A DNA stretch of 64,000 nucleotides from contig NC_033627.1 in NCBI RefSeq assembly GCF_001540865.1, positions 7,364,654-7,428,653 on the forward strand. Reading direction: 5' to 3'. A program made the translations under genes and the position numbers. The notes beneath the pieces are model-generated. The model was not told the DNA's origin and ran no database searches. It was given only the letters and a program-made list of their open reading frames with translations. Within the stretch, counting starts at the first letter, position 1; every line of letters starts with the position of its first letter. This DNA comes from Ananas comosus. Its lineage: Eukaryota > Streptophyta > Magnoliopsida > Poales > Bromeliaceae. Positions 45,478 to 55,369 of the stretch are shown piece by piece.

Positions 45478-45589
45478 ATATGCCTGCTTGCTGACCTGGC
45501 CGATTTGGAGACTATTTTTACAAATAAATTTTAAGGAGGCCTATTTTTGTAAATAAAAATTTCAAGAAGACTATTTATAAAAAAAATTC

Positions 45590-45590
45590 N
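45590..45590. other. Single N at the right border of MULE2
   Basis: The N follows 'aaaaaattc', the outer end of the terminal repeat. It hides the base needed to judge the target duplication. Confidence 0.7.
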
Positions 45591-47430
45591 GCATACTGAC
45601 CAATAGGTCATCGAACTGTAAGAAACACGAGTACCGATCGCTCAGGTCAACTAGGATGGAACCACTCAACATTCTATCGAAGATATGCAAGTATAATACA
45701 GAACTAACTGTCAGCACAAGCGGCAATTCTACCCCTAAGGGTATACCAACCGTATAGGTCATCAGACAATGAAAGTCACGAAACCGACCGACTAAGTCAC
45801 ATAATGTCGAATGACGGATCTGTGTAAACTATAATCATCCGTCGGCACTAGCCGGCAATCCCACCCTTTAGGGTATACCGACCTCAAAGGTCATCGAACG
45901 ACAGGAGTCACGGAACCGACCGAATAGGTCACAGATACAAGATATAAGAACTGACCAATCAGGTCACAGATACTGAATGCAACAACCGACCAACTAGGTC
46001 AACAGATATCACAAGTAGATAGAACTACTCCTACTCAGGATACTAATCATACAAACAGCGAGTAGAGTAAGATGTAAACAATAGGGGTGCAAGGCTCAAT
46101 ATACTATACTACACAATAGTAATAACAGGAGAATAGGGATAGAAGGATATCACCGAGCGTGCACCACTGTACCTACTTCGGATCGAAGTACCCACCTGTA
46201 AGGATGTCGTGCCTGTCTCCTGACTGCGAAAGAACGTTAACCGAACCTACGGAGGGTCCACCGGGTTAGTATCTAACCCACAACTAAAAAAACCCTAAAA
46301 GCATAACCCCACAAATAGACCCACGAGAATTGGTTTCCCAAATCGATTGCCGAAATAAGCCGGAAGTCCCATAATCACACTAGGACTCCGTCGGGACCCA
46401 CGAACTGTCCCGGAATGCACCGACTCGAGCTACAAGTCACCCGCTGCCCCAAAACACATCAAATTGGATGTACAAGGAGCAACAATACTAACTCACATCG
46501 AAACGATTATTGTCGGATAATCGTTCTGATCCGGGTTCCCGGAAGTGTCAATTTCAACACCGGAACCCACCATCGCTCACCCATCATTTCCGAACCCTCG
46601 AAATGATGTAAGTGACCAGCCAACAAGGCTCAGCGACTACGCAAAAGCTCACGAAGCACCGTCGGAATAATTCTGAATCGAACACGCGTTCCGTCAGCGG
46701 ATTTCGCTGACAAACGCACCGGAAATGCATTTTCGATCTCCGTAAAGGCTTGGGGCCTTGGACAATCAGTCCAGAGGTTATCCTAAGCCCACACTTGTTG
46801 CCAACAGTAGCCCCGACATATGAAAATGCATAAAAGCCCTTATCGATACATAAACGGCGCATAAAATATAGGGTCTTTTCGCGATTTATCAATTTTGCCA
46901 AATTGACCTCTCAGTGATCATTTCGTAATTCCTAAAGATGCCGTCCGTCGAATTCTAACGATTGCACCACTCCGTTCAGTACGACTGGGGCATCGAATCT
47001 AGCGATCTTGAAGTTCATCATTATGTCCCCTAATGCACGGAACACACCCTCTTTGTTCCACCATAAACCACATATATTAATATAGAAAATTCAATCAAAC
47101 CCCTTTTCTCTACACTGTGCATATCAGAACAATCCGTCAGTGCCATGTCCAGAATGTGAACTGACAAAATGAGCTATTGAGTCCTAATGTCGAGTCCAAT
47201 ACCCACCAGAACCCTTCTCTATTCCAACCGCTCATTAACCAAAACCGGAAAGTTACTATTTCAACTTAAAGGCATCAGTCTGGTCGCGCGTAACATTCTT
47301 CAATCTCACATGTTATCATAGAAACTTGAAGAGTGCTATTGTAATTAATTATATCACAAAAACATCTCACAGAGAGTTAGCTATCACTGTCAAAATCTCA
47401 AATCACTAAAAACCTCGAAGCATCTTGCCA

Positions 47431-48235
47431 TACCTACGCATCAATTCACGAGCAGAGCAAAATGAGATTCGGCTCATACCATGCTCAACATCCAGGCATT
47501 GGAAGATATATTGTAGATATAGCAAGAGTGGTGACCCTAGAGACAATCGAGATCAATACCACTACCACTATTTAACAATGCAGGTAATGACGATCACCAG
47601 GAGGTGGATACTCTACACTGTACAGCGCCACCCTCCGTATAAGCCAGGTTTTGGGCACAGTCGAGAAGAGTATGGTATACATTTAATATATATAATATCT
47701 TTTATATTATTTTTATATAATACAAGATAAGTTCGTATAATCTTTTTGAGTGCGTTTATTCAAATCGAATCGGTCAGAGATCAATATACGATCAAACAAT
47801 GTCCTGTCAGATATTAACAACGGTGGATATAATACCTCTATCACAGTTGCCGATCAGATGAGAGCATTTTGGAGAACTTTCCTACCTTTCACACACTGAC
47901 CTCATCGACCGCAACTATGGTGAACATCGACGGTACGCCATGCACCAGTATATAGACCATCGAGGCCATCATCCAACCGATAATGAGCCACCTATGCTGA
48001 GTAGTGGAACCCTGCAATGCGCACTCCAGTACCACTGATACCAGCCTCGAGCAAGTTGATATTGTTTATACAGGGTGCGCCAACTGACTATATCAATTCT
48101 AACCTAGAATCAAGCGCTCCCTTACAGATCCTCCACGACCAGACATATTACTACCTGGACAGATTGTCGTGTCCTGCTACTGCTGTGAGGAGACGGTTAT
48201 TAGGAGGGTGTGCATCGAAGCATCTGGACCATTGA
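47431..48235 (+). pseudogene. MULE1 PMD protein, 3' exons (decayed)
   Basis: Similarity to MULE2 PMD exon 5 resumes after the family E LTR and runs to about 47,640 (TITRRWILYTVQRHPP near 47,590-47,630 against GITRRWISRPVQRPP). There are stops and frameshifts near 47,465 and 47,510-47,540. 47,760-48,235 may contain the last exon, but I cannot align it to the DIPSTS/RG tail of MULE2. 48,236-48,590 shows nothing but AT-rich 3' sequence. Confidence 0.65.
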
Positions 48236-48749
48236 ATGTTAAGCCTTTTGATGATATGGTGTTGATTCGTGTCGCGAACAAGTGGTAGGCGACAGGGTCG
48301 TGTGAAGTAGGCAGGAGAAACATGATATTATATTTCTATATATTGTAAAACTGGCTTTAATTGGATATTCCTGTTGGATTATCTATATATACATATGAGA
48401 TTGTGGTAGTGAACGTTAATTGTAACTTTTAGTGTGTGAATGCGGTGATGTTGTATTAATACTGTTGCGTTTAGGCGATCTGTATGATTATGTTTGATAG
48501 TTTGATGTATATATTTATTTTTGCACAAAAACTAATGCGAATTGTAGTTAATTTATTTTTCTCCAAAAAAATGGCTAAGTCAGTTAGTTATTGGACATGG
48601 TGAAGCTCATTCACCGTTCCAATAACAAATACCCGGGACTACCATTTTTGCTAAACTTAGATATTGTATGACACATTGAACTTTCAACGCTGTTTACGGA
48701 ACATCACAAGTGTCCAATACAAAATATCGCACAATTAGAACATTCTAGC

Positions 48750-49174
48750 TAGGGCTGGCAAACGCGAGCGAGCCGCCGGCTTCCAGACTCGGTTCGTCTC
48801 GATATTTGACTCGCTCCGAGCCTCGATCTCGAAATTAAATGAGACTAGCTTAAACAAAAATAAAAGGCTCGAAAATCATTTCAAGCCTGAGCTTGAAGTA
48901 TTACTTCGCTCGTTCGAATTAGCTCGAAAACTCGAAAAGCTCCGGAATAAATATATATATATATAATATAAAATATGATTTTAATAATAATAGGTGCTTA
49001 ATAATTTGGCAAGTTTATGGTTGGCCCATAAAATAAACCCAACAAGACAACGGGCAACTTGAGCCCAACTCTAAAATTTACATAACACACTCCTGCTTCA
49101 GACTTCACATTTTTTGCACATAACCCTAAAACATGATAACATTCAAATTCTCAAATTCCTAATTCCTCCCCCCT

Positions 49175-49220
<46 letters not shown>

Positions 49221-49530
49221 ACCCTCACCCGGTCAGGCAGTCACCCTAGCTGATATGTCTTGCAATTATTTTGTATTTTGAACTATTGGACATGTTGCAT
49301 CAAATTGTAGGTAATGTTCTATAAAAATTAAACTATTGATTATATAATGTCGAGAATTTCAATCGGCTCGTTTAGAGCTCGAGCTCGGCTCGACTCGAAA
49401 TTAGGCTCGCTCGAGCTTGGCTCGAATTAATTTCAAGCCGAGCTTGAGCCTAGATTTAGGCTCGAAATTAATTTCAAGCCGAATTTGAGCTGACATAAGC
49501 TCGCTCGAGCTCGGCTCGTTTCCACCCCTA
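48750..49530. mobile_element. hAT-like non-autonomous element (about 780 bp) rich in GAGC/GCTC
   Basis: The ends are TAGGGCTGGCAAACG and the reverse of TAGGGGTGGAAACGAGCC. They match, in opposite orientation, the element at 59,678-60,363, which has a clean 8 bp duplication. Flanks read attctagct and attcttagct, an imperfect duplication. The interior has many 'gagctcg' and 'cgagc' words and a (CT)n tract at 49,177-49,213. It has no coding region. Confidence 0.75.
49177..49213. repeat. (CT)n microsatellite
   Basis: About 18 uninterrupted CT dinucleotides within the hAT-like element. Confidence 0.9.
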
Positions 49531-49857
49531 TTCTTAGCTAATGTATTTGTATTGGACACGTTGAATAGTTCACCGTGTCCAATACACGGTGAATAGTTCA
49601 CCGTGTATAGATACGGTAAACCAATCACCGTGTCCAATATATTATTCACACCCGACTTGGGTGTGTATAATACATTGGATACGGTAAACCAATCACCGTG
49701 TCCAATGTATTATTCACACCGGACTTGGGTGTGTATAATACATTGGACACGGTGAACCATTCACCGTATTTGAACACGGTGAACGGTTTACCGTGTTCAA
49801 CTTAAACACCTGGCCCGAGCTCCGCCCACGTGGTACTGACGTGGCGCTTGCGTGGCA

Positions 49858-49944
49858 GGATTAGGACCATCTTTGTAAATAAATTTTTGACAGGACTAAT
49901 TTAAAAAAAAAAATTTGGCAGGAAGCTATTTACAAAAAGAGCCC
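49858..49944. repeat. Right terminal repeat of MULE1
   Basis: Read in reverse from 49,944: GGGCTCTTTTTGTAAATAG, a T-rich stretch, then AATTTATTTACAAAGATGG. The same order of words forms the right terminus of MULE2 (GAATTTTTTTTATAAATAG...), so this marks the MULE1 end. Confidence 0.75.
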
Positions 49945-50249
49945 TCATCCCCCGCTCTACCCAACAGAGCGGCAGAGCAGTCGAACGAATCAGAAATTGC
50001 CACGGCGCCCGCACAATTAATTATTAATTATTATCACTGTGGTGGGCCAATCATTCCAACGTATCAGAAATGGCCACGTGTCGTGCCAGCTAAGAAAGTC
50101 AATCGTGCCCCCTTCCAGTGGCAGCCACCAAACCCGTCGAATCGGAGGACAGAGGAGTCACCAAATCCCCCCATTGTCACCAGTGGCAGGAAGAAGAGAA
50201 AGGGAGGGGAAGAAAAAGGAGGAGCACCTTGGGGGTGGGATCAGAGAGG
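49945..50249 (+). promoter_or_regulatory. Metacaspase upstream region and 5' UTR
   Basis: 305 bp lies between the MULE1 end and the metacaspase ATG. The proximal part is purine-rich (AGAAGAGAAAGGGAGGGG near 50,190), as in many plant 5' leaders. No convincing TATA box was seen. An AT-rich patch (taattattaattattatca, near 50,018-50,037) is the only candidate. The promoter may partly lie in, or be altered by, the inserted MULE. Confidence 0.45.
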
Positions 50250-50601
50250 ATGAGGGGAAAGAAGAGGGCGGTTCTGGTGGGATGCAACTACCCGGGGACG
50301 AAGGCAGAGCTGAAGGGATGCATCAACGACGTAAAGCGGATGCAGCGATGCCTGATCGAGCGGTACGGATTCGCGGAGGAGGACATCGTGGTGCTGATCG
50401 ATACGGACCCTTCCTACCCGCAGCCATCGGGGGCCAACATCCGCAAGGCCATCTCCGACCTCGTCGCCTCCGCCCGCCCTGGGGACTACCTTTTCATCCA
50501 CTACAGTGGCCACGGCACCCGCCTCCCCGCCGAGACCGGCGACAACGACGACACCGGATACGACGAGTGCATCGTCCCCTCCGACATGAACCTCATCACT
50601 G
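50250..50601 (+). CDS. Type II metacaspase, exon 1
   Basis: Metacaspases are caspase-fold cysteine proteases cutting after Arg/Lys; type II forms are calcium-activated and act in plant cell death and wound signalling. Exon 1 encodes residues 1-117 plus the first base of codon 118. It starts directly with the caspase-like domain ([18 protein letters not shown]), with no proline-rich or zinc-finger prodomain, which marks type II. The catalytic His is residue 88 in HYSGHGT; the [15 protein letters not shown] block follows. The ATG at 50,250 is chosen because the conserved domain begins within a few residues; an upstream in-frame ATG at 50,118 would add a basic stretch not typical of the family. 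The donor is G|GTCCGA at 50,601/50,602. The exon is GC-rich. Confidence 0.93.
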
Positions 50602-50656
50602 GTCCGATCTCCTTCCTAATTCTTGATTCTCGAATTGCTTCACATCATTTTTTTTT

Positions 50657-50657
50657 N
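50657..50657. other. Single N in metacaspase intron
   Basis: It follows a run of nine or more T bases. It may mark an assembly join, so the true intron length is uncertain. Confidence 0.6.
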
Positions 50658-51005
50658 GAAAATCTCATCTCTTGCAAACGGTAAAGTTTGCGAATTGGTT
50701 GATATTTGGTTTTAATTTGAGGAAATTTGATCTCGCAGCTCACAGGGAGGAATTAATTTACAATTGCTGGCAACTCAGTATATGCACTACTTCTAGAGAA
50801 CATTTAAGGGCATTTTCCACAAGAAATTAATGCAATTATAAAACAACAAAATCTTACGAAAGAAAAAAAAAGAAAGAGATCGGCACCAAATGCCCGCTTA
50901 GTGAGGAAAATACTTTCAGGAGAAAAAGAAAAGGGGGAGACGGAGTGGGGATAAGCACTTCCCTAGAAAAATCTAAGTTCCCATGTGTCCACTGTAGGAC
51001 ACATT

Positions 51006-54000
51006 TGTCATACCCCAGGTTATAGTGGAAGTCTTCGGGTATGCTATAGACCCGCCGCATGCATCAGCATGCACCATGCACATGTGAAGCGTATACAAAT
51101 AACCTATCCGAAATATATACCAGGAGTGTATATATAAAAGAGCCTTTATAAGAATCTAAGCATCCGCACAGCCTAAAATAAATACAACTCTATCAGCCTC
51201 CTCTGGCTCAAAATGTATAGTCAGCTGTATACCCATATACATTAGGTGGTCCTCCTCTAGTACTCCCCTGGATAGGAGATGCTATCTAGTTCGCGATCCC
51301 CTTCTCTTGTTCTGTTGCCAGCATTGAGGGCTCTGAAATAAAAATAATAATGGGATGGCGTGAGAACTATTAAAAAATAGTCTCTGGTGGGCACAGTCGA
51401 TGATAGCGACAACCTGCACCACGAGGTCTATCAAAGGCATCAATAATAAAAATTGAACTGAATAAATAAACATATGATGCATTGAGCTAGAAATAAATAT
51501 TAGCTGTCATGCCTTTATAAATAAATAATGGAAATTGTCACAACTATCTCACAAAGTCAGCCTCCGGAGAGCCACTCGCGGGGTGCGACCCATCCGAGTA
51601 CCAAATACCACATGTACTGTCAAACTCAATTTGGCTTTTGCAGGCTATAGTGACATGCGATGATCAGCAAGATCACAATCACACTGTTTACTTGTCCCTT
51701 GGCATTATCAGATCATGTTTCACTTTCTTTTCACAGTTTATCTGCCTCTTTGTATTTTTCCCAATTTCCCACATGTCACCTGCCCTATGGTATCTTTTTA
51801 CATTTTCTCACATATTGCAACACATTAGTATTACTCAGAAAAATTGGTCTCAGAAACTAGAACATGCAGGACATCTACGTAGAGTTGAATATGTACTTGC
51901 TTTATTCATGTAATCTCAATTAAGCGATATTTTCATCTCAATAATAATCTCTCTGTCATGCTCTCTACCACGGTCCAGTAGATGTCACAGTACTGCTATC
52001 ATAATCATGTCGACAAGATCTTCTTTATCTCGCAAAGACATGCACATATTAGATATAGTAATTAGTTCGCCGATTTTGGCGACAAGATACCACCCTAGTA
52101 GGTGCTCCAAGGAAGGTACTCTCAACTGTACCATAGCAAGAAACTCCATCAGGATTTACAATACATTCAACTCCTAGATCACACAACCATGATCTTCAAT
52201 CACCAACTGTTGCATTACAATCAATTAAAATCTTACTTTCAGTCTTTAAACTCATCTATTCCTTCAAATCCAGTACAGAATGAAAGACTTTAGCTAGGAT
52301 CATCCACAACTTTCCTCCTCACTCTATAGCCTTAACGCATGTATCAAGGATCATCAATAGGAGGAAACCATCAACTTTTGGGCTCTCCAAAAATAGACCC
52401 TAAACTTAATTAATAAGAGAACGAGAAGGCAGCAGGAGAGAAAAGGGCTCAACTTCAGCTACACAATGAAGGATGTGTTGCTAAACAATGGACCATTTAT
52501 AGGTCTGTAACAATAGCATTTGAACCCTTAGACAATCCACAAACAACTCTCTGTCTGGAAAAGCTTCGGGCACTCGAAACTACATTCGAGCGTCCGATAC
52601 TTGATTAGTCTGATGATTTTGAGCGCCCACTATTGCTATCGAATGCTTGAAACTTATGAAACATTGCTAGCTTAGCCTTTCGGGCAAGGTTTAAAGTGCC
52701 ACCCTGTGCCGTACAGCATGGGGTGGCACGTACCGTGCCACCAAGAAGGTGGCACGATACAGGGGGTTCTCGGATCCCTCTCCATGCCGCGACACGGATC
52801 TACGTATCGCACGAGACAGAGCGATACGTAGGTCCATGCCATGGCACAGTGCCGTGCTGGCACACTGTTCTTTTTAATTTTTTTTTTTGCTTTTCGTTTT
52901 TTTTTCTTTATGTTTTGTTCTTTGGGATACCACGAAGCATCCCACACCCCTCCAAGGACATTGCAAATCGAAGATTTACTTATTAGGTAAGTCAAAAAAA
53001 TTATAATTTAATTTTTTTGTTTATCAATATACGGGTAAATTTTTAATTTACATATTCGATACATACCGCAAGGGGCGAAACTCCCCGCACCTCTCTCATC
53101 GGCCTGAGCCCTTAGCTTCCACCACAGACATCCATTTTTTTCACAAATTATTTATCAAAATTTGTCGCACTGCGAAATTTTTGGCTAATAAAGGGAACAA
53201 AATCGAAATCAATAAACAAATTTTGAGGCATATCAAACATAAAAATTTATTTTTGTTTTAGAAGATTAAAATACTGATAAAATTAAAAGCTAAATTAAAT
53301 CAATTAATACTTATATTTATTTAATTTGTTTGTCATATAATTTATTGCTTAATATTTTTGATAGATCCAATAATTTTTTGAAAAAATTAATTGAAAAATA
53401 TTTTTTTCAAATAATGTTAAATAATTTTTTCAAATACTTTTAAAATAATTTTTTCAAATAATTTTTAAAGTTATTTTAAAACTTATTTTTTTGTCTTGTA
53501 TAAAAGAAAAACTATATTATGGTCAAAAGAAAAAAAAAAGAAAGATGTCTTTTTAAAATTCTAACCTGTAAAAATTTTTATTCTACATCAAGTGTAGTTG
53601 TACTTTACATACAAAAAAGTTTACAAATATGTTAATTGATCAATATAGTAATTTATACATAGCAAATATTCATAATTATTTGATTAAATCTTTCAAAATA
53701 ACATTATAAGAGCTTATTGGAACAAAAAAACATTAAAATAAGTTCGTACCAAAACGTGGTAGTAGAAGGTCATACGTATCCATTGACACGCAAGCGTACT
53801 ATGTGTCGGCGTACCGTGCCAGGCAGACAGCGGCACGCCCCTGTGTCACGGCACTTTAAACCTTGCTTTCGAGCACCCGACACAATTCGTCAAGCATTCG
53901 AAACTTACGTGGTGAGCCACTTGCTCACCGCTTGCTGCTTTCGCAACCTTATCCTCAAACTTTTGGCTACTATAGTCCTTTCGGGCATCCGTAATATAGC

Positions 54001-54130
54001 ATGAGCACTAACTTCAACTTTCAAACTAATTCTCGCCAACTTTTGGGTGTCCGGTACTGCACCTGAACCTTTCGGGCGTCCTGTCACGTGTCAATCGGTT
54101 GGTGCTCAGTTGTGACATCCTTAGGGGCCA
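51006..54130 (-). mobile_element. Solo LTR, family F, with nested hAT-like element
   Basis: It starts TGTCATACCCCAGG and ends TTAGGGGCCA. It is flanked by catt on both sides (51,002-51,005 and 54,131-54,134), a 4 bp duplication (or 5 bp with one mismatch). The minus-strand 'tagt...ccac...gggc' module of other LTRs is recognisable near 51,365-51,400, as is the GAG/CTCCGGAG-like block (near 51,560). About 1.94 kb long without the hAT insertion. No coding region is seen. Confidence 0.65.
52685..53865. mobile_element. hAT-like non-autonomous element (1,181 bp)
   Basis: Terminal inverted repeat CAAGGTTTAAAGTGCC / GGCACTTTAAACCTTG. 8 bp duplication ctttcggg / ctttcgag (one mismatch) at 52,677-52,684 and 53,866-53,873. 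Subterminal parts are dense in GGCACG and CGTGCC words; the middle (52,870-53,750) is very AT-rich and non-coding. 8 bp duplications and CA-starting ends point to the hAT superfamily. Confidence 0.85.
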
Positions 54131-55369
54131 CATTTGGAAGGCATTTGGGTTAATGAAGTTATGGAGTTACGAAGTTGAGACAGTCTGTCAGGTATGCTAT
54201 CGTTAATGGGTCAACAAAGCAATTCCTTAGCAATGGCCCATATCGTGGCAAGAATATTGGTGTCGCCGCATGCGGGGGACTCGAAACGTACCCCTCGATA
54301 AACACTTTTGTAACCCCGGTGTGCCAAAAGAGGAAGGCCTTGCTAGGTATATTGAGGAGTGGTAGGACACTTATGAAGTGGCCCTAACTTCTCGAATGGT
54401 CCATAGGATATGGACCGCCCGTTGACAAGCGGACGTGCTAAACCTAGTGTTCGTGTGAACGGATCTTGGATGTTGGAAGCTAAACGGGCCTAGGGTAATG
54501 TCGAAGACATGAGATCGAAGACATTACGAGGCCGGGTATACCGAGAGGCTTTTCTCCTAGGATCGCTTGCCCTACCTTATACAGTCGGATCTCTATAGCA
54601 AGGTTTTAAGTGCCTGTCGACACGAGCCGTATCCACTGTGCAGTACCGTGCCAACAAGATACCGGCACGATACAGACCCCGTGCCGATGGCACAGCTCAA
54701 AACCCTCTATTCTTTAAATTAGTAAGTAATTTCCTCAATAAAGTTCAAAAGATGTGATAAAAAGACATAATAAATAGTTAGAATATTTTGTTGCTAAAGA
54801 AAATAAATATTTCATGCTATTATGTGTCGGCGCACAAGAATTTTTTTGACCGGCATGCATCGGCACAGCTCGGCACGCACCGTGTCGTACCGTGCCGGCA
54901 AGTTTCCGGTACACTCCCGTACCATGACACTTAAATCCTTGACTCTATAGTACAGCGAACGAGCGAATGAGGGGTAGTCTTGCGACGGATGGTACTTCGT
55001 AAAGGGCAAGGCTTGCGAAGGCAAGTGTGCCGAGCGGGGATTCATGGGGCGTAGTGTTAATGAAACTCAAGAGGCAAAGCTTAATGTGGCAATCGGTATT
55101 GGTATCCGTAAAACCAATCTTGGAAGCTGGGCCAAGTATGTTGGTGGCCTAGTATAGTTGTGCAACGAAGGTGCCAGGTGGCTAGTGATGCAGAGCAAGT
55201 TAGCTCGTTTGTGTGAATTCTTATAAGGAGAGCTTAAGCGGGAACGATCGATGTTGGGATTTGGGAAGTGAACCTTATGGCCGATCTGAGGGTGTTGATA
55301 ACTAGGCTTGGTTGGGCAATGAAGGAACCGGGTGGCTAATAAAACGGAGGAAGCCTGAATCGGTTTAGT
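54131..55369. other. Unclassified, probably transposon-derived intron sequence
   Basis: No frame longer than about 100 codons and no recognisable motif. Contains one hAT-like element (54,599-54,942). The wording resembles degraded retrotransposon sequence, but I cannot place it in a family. Confidence 0.35.
54599..54942. mobile_element. hAT-like MITE (344 bp), TSD ctctatag
   Basis: Terminal repeats CAAGGTTTTAAGTGCC and GACACTTAAATCCTTG(A), with exact 8 bp duplication ctctatag (54,591-54,598 and 54,943-54,950). Same terminal and CGGCAC/GTGCCG-rich subterminal design as the 52,685-53,865 element, with a shorter AT-rich middle. Confidence 0.9.

Larger units (their letters stand above)
37059..45589 (-). 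mobile_element. MULE2: Mutator-like element carrying transposase and PMD genes
   Basis: The ends form terminal inverted repeats. The left end has GAGTTTTTA and ATTTTAAAAATAGGC; the right end, read in reverse, has GAATTTTTTT and ATTTACAAAAATAGGC, with further matches for about 80 bp. Inside each end lie palindromic repeats built on GCGGTGAACCATTCACCGC. Both genes are on the minus strand: transposase (40,305-44,576) upstream, PMD (37,683-40,214) downstream. A GC-rich leader (44,960-45,300) precedes the transposase. A 9 bp target duplication (actatagtg / Ngcatactg) is only partly matched, and an N sits exactly at the right border. Confidence 0.85.
36266..47430 (-). mobile_element. Solo LTR, family E, split by MULE2
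   Basis: It starts TGTCACGCCCCGGGATCC in the middle of MULE1 PMD exon 5. PMD similarity resumes at about 47,431. Without MULE2 it is about 2.63 kb (36,266-37,058 and 45,591-47,430). The left flank is acata and the right flank reads ccata, a likely 5 bp duplication with one mismatch, so the right border is uncertain by a few bases. No coding sequence is seen in 45,591-47,430, where phrases such as 'accgaccaa(c)taggtca' recur several times. Confidence 0.75.
48591..49797. repeat. Subterminal palindrome array of MULE1
   Basis: Palindromes of the type ACACGGTGAA-NNN-TTCACCGTGT occur at about 48,591, 49,556, 49,585, 49,611, 49,678, 49,749 and 49,773, split by a hAT-like insertion (48,750-49,530). 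A block of about 65 bp, starting 'caccgtgtccaat' and containing an inner palindrome around 'cacacc(c/g)gacttgggtgtg', is tandemly duplicated (about 49,627-49,690 and 49,692-49,755). The core CGGTGAA/TTCACCG is shared with MULE2 while the outer bases differ. Confidence 0.85.
13447..49944 (+). mobile_element. MULE1: old Mutator-like element with transposase and PMD genes, heavily interrupted
   Basis: Transposase exons (13,600-24,530 and 33,845-33,909), then PMD exons (34,027-36,265 and about 47,431-48,235), then subterminal palindromes (48,590-49,795) and a right terminal repeat ending about 49,944 form one element once the insertions are removed. The right terminal repeat matches the MULE2 terminus: both contain TAAATAG, a TTT-rich stretch, AATTTATTT and a second AAA(A/G)AT(A/G)G in the same order. 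The 5' terminal repeat is not in the window because the Tekay-type element is inserted upstream of 13,447. 13,447-13,600 would then be the 5' leader, in which I see no clear motif. Confidence 0.8.

Noticed and set aside
50118..50249. Upstream in-frame start for the metacaspase
   Set aside because: It adds a basic, low-complexity stretch before the conserved start of the caspase domain; type II family members begin near KKAVLVG.
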